NCBI GenBank assembly: GCA_013399015.1 | Contig: VWZX01000307.1 | Coordinates: 62,001-126,000, forward strand | Direction of reading: 5' to 3' | Source of the DNA: Galbula dea | Taxonomy: Eukaryota; Chordata; Aves; Piciformes; Galbulidae | Length of the DNA: 64,000 nt | Shown: one piece after another, positions 39,401 to 51,979 of the stretch | How positions within the stretch are numbered: position 1 is the stretch's first letter | How the letters are laid out: each line of letters starts with the position of its first letter | Made by a program: the position numbers and the translations under genes | Notes under the pieces: model-generated | Databases searched by the model: none | What the model was told of the DNA's origin: nothing | The model's input: only the letters and a program-made list of their open reading frames with translations

Positions 39401-42400
39401 CAACTGAAAGTAGGTCAGTGTTTCCCCCATTTCTCCTGACTTCAAGACTATTCCAGACCCTGTACTTAAGCTTCTCTGGAAGCTTCATTTCTTCATGAAT
39501 TCTTCAAGCTCATTTGTTCATGGGCCAAATGTATCATTTACTCTAAGTAATTCTTTCCTTTCTCCCTAATCCCCAGGACTGGCTCACAGAGCTCAGCCAT
39601 CTTTCTCATTTTCCTGTGCTGGACAACCAAGGGTTTACCCTCCCCTCATAGGAGACAAATCCTTTAATTTAGTTAATCTTTCCAGAGCACAGATGACCAG
39701 AGCTGTGCAGTTAAGTTTTCATGCTATCTCACAAGCACTCTTCACAATAGCATTGTTCCTTCTCAAACTGAAAGCTAGTGAAGCAAGTAAGGTGGAACAC
39801 TTCCTCCAGAAGTCTGTCAACAAGGATATCCACCACTGCCTTATGTTCTAGGGAATTTAAAAAATGGGAATCCCTACTTGGAAAATTATTTCTGTAAGAT
39901 GAAACAGGCATCATCCTAATCAGACCTGAATCTCAGACTCTGCACCTTCCTCCTGGGAAACTGGGGCATTTATACTTTCTGCTTTTCTTCAACCCTCTAA
40001 AAAATTGTGATACATCTATGGTGATGTTTTCTAACTCTTTTACTAGAAATTTCTGTTTGGGTCAACTTATCCTTAAGACTCTGTTTGGTGACTTACATTC
40101 TTTATGTGTAAATCTGTTTCAAAACCAGAGCCCTTAGCAATCACAATCTTATTTTCTGTACTGCCCCATTGCACCTCATAATGCTGACAGTGCCCCTAAG
40201 TGCCAGAAGAAGCCAACCATAGTCAAATAGCTGTAAGTTTATTATGCACTCATTTCCTGAAGCAATGAGCTAGAAGCTATATTATTTTCTTCTTAGTTCT
40301 TTTTCCCCCTGCATCAGAACAAATAATGACAGAGGTATGGTAAGGTACAGTGGTAAATCTAATTAAAGTTTTTGAGGGAACATGTGGGTTTGAAAGATAA
40401 AACTGCACAGGGGTTGGAAAGTGATGTGTGCAATAAGGCACTTTCAAGGGCAACAGAAACTTATTTAGTCTATAATAGATATTTCTGGTATTTCTGAAAA
40501 GCAAAGTGAAGTGGCTTCACACTATTACCAGCAGAGAGAGGTACCCAGGCTTGTTGGAATTCTGGTAAGTTCTGATTCCCTTGAAGAAAGGAGCTGAAGC
40601 TACATCAAGTATACAAATCAACAACTCTATAACATCCAGGGTATTCAAATGAAGCAAAATCTTCCAAATATTAACCTTGGAATTATTCAGAACTGATCAA
40701 AGAGATTAAGGAACTGATGGACATGTCAGCATACTCTAAAGTATTACAGGATATCTAACCACTTATCAGAGGGCTGAGTTTATCTGTGACCTGCTGAGGA
40801 TTCACTTCTGGCACTATTTTTCTCTTTCCTCTTTTGCTTTTTGCTCCCTGTTGTCAAGAATGACTACCCAAGCTCAGCTGCCACTGCTCCCCTTCACTTG
40901 CCTTTGGGTAAGTCATCCTGCAGTTCTTATTTTGTCACACTGTCCAAGTGTCTCACAACCTTCATAATGTAACTGAGGACTCCACTTGCTCCTCTGTTAT
41001 GCAGAATCTCAGCCTCTGAGACCAAATTGTTTCCCTTTTTCCTATGCAGTGCACCCATATTTGTTGCAACAAGATTTAGAATCCATGCCTTCCTTTTAAT
41101 CTTTACTTCCTAAACTTTGCCCTTCTCTTGTCAAACTGGCATTTGGCTTTTTGCTCCCCAAATTCATTCCTGTCTCAATGACTTGAATGCTACTGCCTAC
41201 TGCAAATAGCCACAGGAGAAATAACTACCTGACAACACAGGCAGAGTCTGGGTCATCAAACTGTGAGGTGACAAAGATGAGTCTTGTCTGATGGAGCTCA
41301 AGTCTAACAGCTTGGCAAGTGACAAAAGGTAGTAAAAACTTCAGAGAGTAGGTGGAAACAAAGAATTAATTACCTTTTGATATACAATAGAAGTAACACT
41401 CTCAGAACTGACATCTCTGAGGTGTAAAGACAAATCTTGAACTGGGAAACTCATACCTTCTTCAGTAGAACTTCTGATAAAAGTGCCTCAGAGAAAAGTG
41501 GGCATATCAGCATAGAAACTGCAATCACCAGCAGGGCTAAAATGAGAAATTATGACCCTAAACTACATAATATTAAGAAGCTTAGATGCAGACCAAGGCT
41601 GTTCTGTTTGGTCCTGAATAAACACATCAATTACAAAAAAAAGAAAAGGGTTGTTTCAAAGTATCTTACTGCCACAGGCAAATTACTGGCACAGGTAAAT
41701 TACTTTAAAGCCACAAGGTCATGCTTTGGAGAGCATAAAGGTAATAAAATATAGAAAACTCTGCCAATCTGCCCCACTGGTGTCTTAAGCTGTCAACAGG
41801 TATGCTACAGATCCAAAGAAATGGTATGGGTACCACATTTTATATATTGCCTTCAGCTGTCTAAGGGAAAAGTGAAATCACAACAAGGCTCCCCATCATG
41901 AATGAAGGGTATTGAAGTAGCCTGCACATGCCCTGGCTGGGCCACATGACATCATAGGATAGCTCAAGATGGATTTCATGTTGACATAAACCACTGTTTG
42001 CTTTCAAGACCGTGGGTATCAAACAGCTCTAAGACTTGCTTCATGGATGTTAAAAGAAATGTTTACTTTTTCAAGCAATTACTTAACTTTCCCAATTATC
42101 CAGAGAAATGACCTCACTGTAGCACATAAATGGGCATTGGAGACTCTGTATGTAAGCTATAAAAAAATGCAGCTTTTAAAAATAGATATGCAACAGGATT
42201 GAGATACTTGAGCCCTAGGCACAGGCAGTATGTATGCAGTGAGAGTAATGGGATCTTTTCTCCTGTTGTTACCACCCAAGCCCTACTGAACTGTTCCAAA
42301 AATCAAGAATATCTTCTGAAGTGTTTATAATGGTGTCTACCTTATTTGCAGGGAACCAGCTGGATGGGATGACAAAAGATCAAGCTTTCACACTGTGTGT

Positions 42401-45070
42401 AAAACAATCTTTCCAACCTCCTCACCCAGCCCTGAGACAGTTCTTCCTATCTGCTTTCTGCTGGCACTTTGCTCTGCTCTACCTTACCATCAGATAGATT
42501 AGGTTGTGGGATGGGACCTTATTGGATCAAAAGAATCTGAGCTATGGCACCTCTCAGCCTCTAAACTGAACATAAAGAGAACCTGGGGCTTTCATTAATT
42601 CAATTCATCTTTAAAATTACTTGGGGGTGGCACTTAGTCATTCCTCACTGCAGGTTTAGTAGGAAGATGGCAGCTGTGATGTTCTCTAGTAAGAAGGTAT
42701 TCTGGTGTCTCAGTGTAGTTGGAAAGGTTTGACAAAGCTTCTGCATTCACCATCAACACAAGCATGATTTGCAAGTATTTTTCTTAGATGAGAGGCTTGT
42801 GATAGAAACTATTATGAAGCTAAGTAAATGCCTGCCTGAAATAAAAGGAGCCCACCTGTGTGCAAGCTGCTATAAGGTCAGGAACTTGGCAGACACTTCC
42901 TAAAAATTTTATCCTTACTTGCAACCCTCCATCCTTCACTCAGCTGTGTCATTCCTTCTAAATCCTGCCAATTAAATCTGTCCAAATTAGGAAAGTTCAG
43001 GCAAAGGCTGGAAGACAATCAGTGATGCCAGCAACAAATTGCTTCTCACATTCTTCAGTAGCCTGAAAGAGCCACATAGGCACATGCATGTGGTCTTGAG
43101 GGTCCTTTCCAACTGTGATGATTCTGTGTCAGCTTACAAAACAGCTACAGGATTCAGATCAGTCCTGTAGGTATTCATTCTTCCATCAGACATTACATAT
43201 ATTTTCCCAAATAAAATAATACAGTGGAGACTGAAGGGAAAAAAATCATGGGTGGCACTGAAAAGCAGGATGCAAACACAAGCTTTCCCCACTGTCATCT
43301 TCTAATGCCTCTCTGTAAAATATTAAAAGGGTAAATTATCATCAAAAGAAGTTTGCATCCAAGGTTTTGGGAGAGCTGGGTAATATGCACAGTTGTCCCA
43401 ATAAATTGTTAAGTGTTTTTGGAGTAAAATCCTAAATCACTGGGTGAGGCACTGAAATAACTGGCACTACTGTTTTGGCTCCCTTTACAGTTTTACATCA
43501 GAGACATATTTTCTAGGTTTTTCCTCTAAATTGCTGTAATCTTGTGCTGCAGCTGAATCTAAACTTAATGGCATGCACAATAAACATGCTCCCTCACTGA
43601 GATCATGCAAGCACTATAAAATGAAAACAGTAGAAGGCATTGAAGTGGTTTACACTGTAATCTTTTCTAAAGCAAGAAGAGAAAACCAGGAGAAAAGTAA
43701 AATGTCAGATTTATCTGCTCCTTTTTGCTTAATAACAGAGACTATGTTTGCTTGCCTTGTGAGGACACCTATGGCACAGGAAAAAGCCCACCTGAGCAGA
43801 AAAGAAATCCCAGCCCAGGCTTCTTTCATCCACTCATAGATGCAAACCAACTAACCATGGAATTGCTTTCAGAATCTCACATCTGAAGGGATGACCCTGA
43901 TGCAAAAGGAGTCACTGGAGCCAACAGACACTGACTTGCAAAGTAAGCAGCAAGTTTGGAGCCAAAAGACTCATTCTGTACCTCAACAGCAAGCCTGTCT
44001 GTCACAGGGTTGATTGCTTGATCTTATGGCACATAAACCGCACAAATCTTCAGAAAGCAAAATAGCTACAAATGCCAGAAGGGACATTAGCATCTCTCAG
44101 TCTCTTCCAAATCTAAACAGCTACAAATCAAAAGCTAATCTCACAAAGTGCCCTTATCAAGTGTTTAAAAACACCCAGGATCCTATAACACAAGGTTATC
44201 TGCTTTTGGTTGACTTTGGTTCTTGCATTAACAACAAATGCACTCAGCAGGACAGAGAAAAGTCAGCTGGACTAGTCCAGAAGACCTGGGTTTTGATCTG
44301 AAATCTGCCTCCTGGCTTCCTGCACCACAGAGGCTCCACAACAAGCACCAATTGCTGGGTCTCTGGCTGTTTATTCATCTGGCCAGGTTAGACTTTTACA
44401 GGGCAGGTGATCTTTTGGGTAAACATTAAAGTAAAGCTAATGCAAAGTGACAAAACTCTGATTGCTATTCAGGTGATATCTTAGCAACAGGCAAGTTCTT
44501 CACATTCCTTGCTTTCCACAATTGTGCTTCAGATGAAGGAAACAAAGTCAGTAGTAAGTGTATATCACCTTAGCCTTTCAAAACACTCTTTTTTGAGAGC
44601 TCTGTTTCCCAAAACATCCTACATGACAACTCCATGATCATGATTTTTAAAATTCAAACTGATATAAATTAAGTGACTGAAAATGTACAAAACAAAGTTT
44701 GTGTGTGTTTAACACACATACCTACACAAATACACATGAAGGATGTGACTGATGCTTTTCAGTGCATATTAAGAAACATTACAGTCATTCTCTGGTTTGC
44801 TCTGGAAATATACTCTTTTAATGTTTGACTTCTGAAAAATAAAATACTAAAAACACTAAGCTCTTCTGATTGTAACTGGATTTCTCACCTTCAGGCTCTA
44901 TAATACTCCTGATTTTATTTTCCATGGGAAATCTAAACCACTAAGAGTAAATAGCTGGAAAACTATTTCTCTCAGTTGGACATACAGATAGATAGCTGTT
45001 TCTCAAATCCTCAATTCTGATACTTCTCCTTTCTCCCACATTGATGCCATCTCTGATAAAATGAATTCAG
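30450..45070. other. Intergenic, no gene seen
   Basis: Unique-looking AT-rich sequence with a CR1 3' stub at 43090. The 165-codon frame at 33343-33840 (plus) has no recognisable domain. The segment at about 38610-38800, containing gtgttaattagcattttgca, resembles conserved noncoding DNA by composition. Confidence 0.65.
43090..43129 (+). mobile_element. CR1 3' terminal fragment, plus orientation
   Basis: tggtcttgagggtcctttcc, then aactgtgatgattctgtgtc, is the CR1 3' end in forward orientation. It is close in sequence to the fragment at 26305. Confidence 0.75.
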
Positions 45071-45562
45071 ATTCATAGAAAAAATTAGGTTGGAAGGGAC
45101 CTCAAAGTCACATTCTCCAGCCTCCTCAGAGCAGTGCCAGGTCCAAAATGTTCAAAGTGAGTTCAGTCCTAGTTGAGGTTCAAAAACCTCCAAGGGGGAA
45201 CTTTTCACACTGCTTAGCCACTCTCATGATGATGAACACATTCCTCATGTGCACACAAAACTTCCCTTGTTACAACTTGTGCTCATCACCTCTTGACCCT
45301 TTGCCATGCTGTCCTTCAGAGTTTGATCTCATCTCCTCCAAAAGCACTTCCCTAGTGGAAGAGGGCAACTGGATCCCCTCAAGCACCCCTAGACTTCTCC
45401 AGACTAAGAAAACTCTGTTCCCTCAGGAACTCCTAGTACCTCTTATGCTCTAACTTCCTAACCATTGTGGTGGCTCTCTTCTGGACTTGCTCCAGTTTAT
45501 CACTATCTTTAGTGGGGACTCAACACAGAGTTTTTCAAATGCAGCTACTGGAATTCACCAGT
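45071..45562 (-). mobile_element. Older, diverged CR1 LINE 3' region, minus orientation
   Basis: It opens with a degraded terminus (attcatagaaaaaattagg) followed by ttggaagggacctcaaagtc. It continues through cttgtgctcatcacctcttg-like and ctggacttgctccag-like blocks and ends near tttttcaaatgcag. The block order fits a CR1 copy of about 490 bp. Divergence is higher than in the copies at 8752 and 18661. A 101-codon frame on the plus strand inside it is not a gene. Confidence 0.8.
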
Positions 45563-47196
45563 ATATGAAGCCAACTGGAACAGCTCAGCTCCTCAGTGAA
45601 AGCTAAAGAACTAACTTTTCCTGCAGCAGATTATGGAGTTTGCATAGGATTCCATTCAGGAAAGAGCAACAGGTACTGTAACTTCTGTCAAATTATGGGT
45701 ACAATCTCCAGGCACTTCTGGGTGAGGGTGTTTGTCCCTTGCCTAGATCTAAAATCCTTCTAGAAGGGTTTGTGTTTTGAAGATGCTTTATGCTGAAATC
45801 CACTTATTTTGCAGTATAGAAAGGAGGAAAATAAGGAAAAGCAGAGCTGCCCAGTTTCTTAGCTGCTCAGTGTCATCTCTGTAATTCCCCCATAAAGGCA
45901 CCAAGTTTCTCAGTTGACTGGGAAAGAACAATTGGGTTTTTCACTACAACAGACTGCAGGAACTGCTGGGTTTGCTCCTACATCCATGAAAAGGCAAATC
46001 CAGAAATAGTGTGGACATAGATAAAGCCTTCAGCAGGAATGCTAATCCAACCCAAGCTAATTCACTATTCAGAAATGATTTTCAGTCACCCAGGGAATGT
46101 AGACATCACTTTTATCTATGACCTTAAGGCATATGGCATCTAGCTCCCATATCCTGTGTTAGAATCATCCCCATTGTGACCCAAAGAAATCTACCTGTTG
46201 CACATGGAGAATTCCAGAAACAACAAGCACACCCACATGTCAAAGTCCCAGCTGCCTTGACAGCCTGGGGAGTCATCAGAAGGCTGAAGGCAAAACTGCC
46301 TGGACAAGGCAGCTAAATACAAAGCAGCTAGGAATATATCATAGCCCTTAGTTGTCCATGCCAGGAACACCACAGATCCACTGGGACAATAACAACACTA
46401 ATAATAAACAAAAAATATCATCTTCAAGGAAAGACCCAAAACAGCAGAGCAAGGGTGTGTCACTTGCTTATGCCCTAGTTCCATAATTTGTAACAGGAAT
46501 ATCTTGGAGGCTGACTGAGTGGCATTGCAACTCTTGCCCTAAGGACTGAAGTAGCTAAACAGATCATTTGCACTGAAGCAATTGAGAAAGTGGTTATAAA
46601 TAACCCACATGTTGAACTTTGGCTTCCTGTAACCTGTGCCAGTATGAGAAATGACTCCAGGAATAATTCCAGAAACAAGCCCTGTCCACTTGCTGACTTC
46701 CATTCTGCTTTTTGCTTTCACATCCACTTTCAAATAGAAATGCTCCTGTCAGAATACCCTAGCATACTGCTGTGCTATGGAAAGCACTTTGCTGCTCTAC
46801 TTCTTCTGCCTTTGAAAAGGAAACCAGTCTTGATATTCTCTTCCTGGAGTGCCTTTCCAACCACTTTGTCAATGAATTTGGATGGAGTCAGGAAGAACAT
46901 TTCTAGCCTGCAGAGCAAAACCGTAGGAACTCTTATCATTTCACATGTTTTGTGAGTCCCCTAACACTCATTCCAGTCCCATTTGCTGGAAATGTCTTCT
47001 ATAAATCTGCACTGTAATTTTCCTTAGCCAGCATTACATTTCCTAGCATCCTCTGCCCCAGTAAACACCAGTTGGTTTGAGTACCTCCACTGGTAAATCT
47101 ACTGATTCAGTGATTGGAACTGCCTAGTCAATAGGAAAAAGTCCAATGGCAACATAGGAAATCAAGAAACACTGTACAGATCCAGTAGAAATTACT

Positions 47197-47218
47197 GGGA
47201 GGGGGGGGAGGGAGAGGG
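47197..47218 (+). repeat. G-rich run with quadruplex-type pattern
   Basis: Four G-runs of at least three (47197-47199, 47201-47208, 47210-47212, 47216-47218) are separated by loops of 1, 1 and 3 bases. This meets the standard G-quadruplex motif rule. Confidence 0.75.
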
Positions 47219-50200
47219 AAATCAAATGCTTGTATGGAAAGTGTTGTAATTTAGTTTTATTCCAGTTCTAAAAGTGGAAAAACTTAAAGCTTCATCCTAC
47301 TTTACAGTGGCGCCGTTCAGGGGCTGCCAAGGTTTCCATTATGAGCTGCAGTTTTCAGGGGTTTATAACTCAGCCATAAAAATTTGCTTTGGGATGAAAC
47401 TAGAAATAAAAGCTCTCCACCCAAAAACTCATTCTCTCCCCTCCCCCTCCTCTTTTTAAGGAGTTAAACTGAATTTGTTTATTTTTAAGCCAGCTCAGTT
47501 ACAGAAAAGAAAAAGATTTTTTTGGTCCCTTTTTGTACTGTTACAAAATATAAATCATTTAGAAGGACCTGGGGTTCTAGCAAATGACAAACCAACTACA
47601 GGTCAGGATCATTATGCTGCAAGAGGGCAAAGGTCTCCTTGGTTTGCACCAAAAATGTGAACGTGATTCCTAAGAAACCGGCAGTAGTTATTCTGTGCAA
47701 CTCTGCAATGGCAAAGTCCATCCAGAGTGCTCTACCCAATTTGAGCATCACATGTTACAAAGGAGTAAACCACACAATAACAATAAAAATTATACAGACC
47801 TGCAAAACATGACATGACTGAAGAACTTAGCTTTCATCTAGGAACAGAATATCAAGGTAGAATTGGCAACAGTTACCCTATAGGAGAAAAAAAACCAACC
47901 AAAAAAGTAAGGAGGCTGGTGATCAGATGTTTTCCAAGTTCACTTCATAAAGAGTAAGGGGGGAAAAAAAAGTTTATCTGCAAGAATGAAGTTTTAAGTT
48001 ACATGCCTGTAAGTCCACAAGGCAGTGAAGTCATGCAGTGGAATCACTCTCATCTTGACCTGGTCATATTACTTAGCAAATATTTCTCTTGAGGCTGGAT
48101 AATCATTTTGAAGCTGGCAGTGAAACACAGCACTCAGCTACAGCTTACTCAAACACAGCACTCAGATATGGACCCTGCACTGCTAGGACCAGCTTACAAA
48201 CCCCCACATGATCTTTATTTATACTCAGATTATTTGGGGTTTTTTCTCTTTGCTCTGATTTCTAGAATTTTAAAGCTTATTTTCAGTTCCATTGCAATTA
48301 AGACTAAAAACTTAATATGTTAAATAGCAAAAAAATTCTGACAATATCGAGTTTACCTGAACTTCAGCTTTATGAAATACATCATAAAATCATGAAGTTT
48401 GCAACAAAACATCAAGAGGTTTCAGCTCTGATTTATTCCATTATGCACTCAGTTTACTTTCCACATTTTATTTGGGACAGAGAAACCAGACAGAGCAGTT
48501 TCTCGTTTTTACAGGATGACTTTTGCTTCACTTTGCTAAACTAACATAATTACAAGTGTCTTTTAAATAGCAAGCTTCTAACCTTTACCTAAAGGTTTAT
48601 TCCCCATATAACCAAAGCATCAGAGTTATCTACATCAGTTTGAACAGAATTTGTGAAGCTATTATTTCATGCTTTTGGAAAAGAATTAGGAGTTTCTTCT
48701 GAGATCATTAGCAAGAAATATTTGCTGGCTTCTAGTCCCTTCTGTGGCAGCTTATCACAAATGCTAGGAGTTTGTGGTAATTTCAATACAGTGTAAAAAC
48801 ATTGATTTATCATTTAAAAGACTATGAAACTTTGAAAAGCTTTTGACTATATTTGACATTTGGCTGAGGGATCAGCTGACAAAGCTTTTTATTTTATGCA
48901 CATCACATAAATTTAACATTCTGCTGATTCTTTCCTAAAAGAAGTTTATCTCCAAGTGGTGGCTAGGGAACAGATCATAACCTTCTGCCCCTCACAAAAG
49001 CTTCTGCTTTTTTTCTCTACTCCCTTTTTGGCCTCTCTATGTGTTACATCTTTTCTGAACTGAGGTTACAGCTGCCAGGGTCTTTCCTCTGAAGGTTATT
49101 CACCACCTCTGCTGTCCTCCCTCACCCTCTCCAGCCATGTCTCGTTGGATTGCATCATGCTTGTACCTCTGATATCTGTTTCCCAGGTTTTGACTGCCAA
49201 CTTCAAACACTATTATCCTGGCTCACCATACTATACATTGGTTTTGATCCTAAAAACAAAAGCAGCAAGCAAAACCCCAAATCAAAACAGTAGTGCACAT
49301 CGTTTTTCTTTCTAGAAGGTCAAATCCTCTGGGAACATGCTTCTCATCCATGCATACTGCTACATCAGCACCTCACTCAGCACACCTCAGGCTGCAACAC
49401 CAGATTCAAGCACACTCAAGACCTAGATGTTCTGTTTCTGCATTTGGGTTGTGCCAGTAAAGGCCAGTTTACTCCTGACTGAATGGGCAAAAGCATAAGC
49501 TACTCAGCCAAATAATCTAACAGCACATGGACAGGCTCACGTTACTTTGATTTTGACTGGACACATGCTAACCTCTTGATCCCTACACCAAACATACCTC
49601 TGCAGGCAGAAGAAACTTCTTCAGCCCTTGGCTCCTGCCCCTTCTACAGTTCAACTCTTGAGTCCAAACCTCCACTTGCACCAAGCAGACATGGAGAAAA
49701 CTGTGCTCCAGTTTGAAAGGACCTTGGAAAGAGACTAGACAATTCTTCCCAGAAAAGACCAAACAGAACACAAGGTTAGCACTTCAAAACTATTTCAGGG
49801 CAAAGTAAACCAAATCAGCTTATGTGACCTGTGGTGATATAGGCTACACTGACAGGTTGGGTTTGCCTTGAAACACTTCAGGGGTCAACCACCACTAGAC
49901 AGGGTCTAAGACATGAGCCACAGTTTTCTTGTAGAAATATGAGCCTAAGCTAAGATTGCAGACAGACTTGGTACACAAAGTACCAACTGACTGAGCTTGG
50001 ATTTACACTCTGCACTCACAGAACTGCACAGTTCCTCTGCTCTTGGTCCTGCTCTGGATGGTGCCCCCCAGAGCACACCATTACTGCACACACACTGTTT
50101 CATGCTGCACCCTAAGAAGCCAACACACAAGACTCAATCCCCCTAGACTGCTTCCCCTCCTCATTGTTCCCCACACCAACATTTGAACAAAACAGACAGC

Positions 50201-51938
50201 AGATCATGTTAGCTGCACAGAATTCTCAGTTTCAGTCTGGCTCTTAAAGTTCCCTAGACCACATCTCACCTTCAACAGAGAAATTTTCAAGGCAAATAAC
50301 AAAATGAAGCAATGCTATTCTAAGCAGTTCTTGGGTGGGTTACAAGTTAGGCTGCTGATGACTGAGTTTAATCACTTTCAGAGCCCTGTAACCTCCCTGA
50401 AATAGCCCAAAATGTTATGAAATGGAATTTGTACACAGAAAGCAAGGAAAACAGACCTTTTAATTTACCAGACTTACAACTATGATTATGACAATAATGG
50501 TGGGTCAGAATGTTCCCATTACATCAGTGGATCTATAACTAACCCCTAATGTTGTTTTTGAGGGAGTAAGAACATCTTTCAACTTGCCACTGGCTGCTGT
50601 AATAATTGCAACGCTGGTGCCCCCTCTCCAGCTGTCAGCATCATGCCATCGTTCCACCTATATTTTCTTGAGGCTTAAAAATAAACCCTGAAATATTGCA
50701 CTGCTGAACTGCCCCTTTGCCATCCTCTCCTACTTGATGCACTACCCAGGAGAAGCAGCTCCTTAGCTGGCACAGGTTCCAACCCTCAGTAGCAACCCTC
50801 ATGTCAGGTCCTCAGCATATTGGCATATTGGGAAGGTTTCACTGGTCCCAAAGGAGCTACACCAATTTACAGAAGGAACTGGCACAGACAACTCCACTCT
50901 ACTCCATATAGCATTAACAGGTCTTCCTAATTATTTACTGAAAGACCATTTTATTTTCCTGCTGCTCTCTAAAGCCAAGTCCCTCCAGGGTGGTCTCAAT
51001 CCAGTGCCTGGAACTGGATGTTAACCTATTTTTGAATGCCTGCAAGTCTTGTGTGCCACCATCAGGTAACCTGACCACATTTGGCCAAGACAGTGAGAAG
51101 TGAATTACAATCAAAGCTCTGAATATAACACAATTTGTGCCATTTCATTGTCTCAGTAAATCAAACCACAAAGTTTGACTACAAGACACATCAGTGCATG
51201 CAGATATTATAGACGTAAATCATTCTAACACACTCTCTTGTGATGATAGCACTGGAGGGAATTTGGCACAGTAAAAGGAAGCCCATCCTTCTGAGCACCA
51301 CTTCAGCATTTGATTCAGCACAAAGGTTTAAAGAAATTGCAGGGAGTTAAGGTTCAATGCCATGAGGCAATTACAGAACAGTCATTTTTAAAGCCCAACT
51401 TAATGCACTGACTACTATGGAGCAACACTGTACTCCACTTTCTGACACTGGTGCATGTTTCCCTACAAGAAGGAAAGGAAACTGATTTCAAATACTACTC
51501 CACACAGCAAGCCATGTTAAGCACACACACAAGAGTTTGGTTGACAGGGATCTATGCTATTACTTTTGGCTGCCAGTGTAATGTAACCTATAGTGATAGC
51601 CTATTAAAGTTCTGTGGTTAAAAATGTGAGGGCTGAAGTTGCTTTCCCAAGAGTGCTTTCTGTCAAAGAACACAGACTGGCACAACTGAGGGGGAAAGAG
51701 GAAAATAAAGTAGTGTTTTCTGACTTCATTTTTCCCAGAAAAAAATATTCCTACAGTAATAATTTTAATATTGTAAAAAGGCAAGGACAAAAATATCTCC
51801 TTGTATTTTCCTGCCTTCCATTTCTCTCTCCTTTCTCCCTTTTATCCATTTCCCCTGGTAAAAAGGAAGTAGAAGAGAAACTGAGACAGAAATCCTCAAA
51901 GGAATGAAGAACCTGTCTGGCTTTTGGAGATAAAACTC

Positions 51939-51979
51939 TTTTCCAACCCCTAACACCCTGTGATTCTGTGATTCTATGA
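51939..51979 (+). mobile_element. CR1 3' terminal fragment, plus orientation
   Basis: ttttccaacccctaacaccc is followed by the terminal repeats tgattctgtgattctatga. This is a forward CR1 3' end without a body. Confidence 0.7.

Noticed and set aside
45148..45453. 101-codon plus-strand frame
   Set aside because: It lies inside a diverged CR1 copy of minus orientation.
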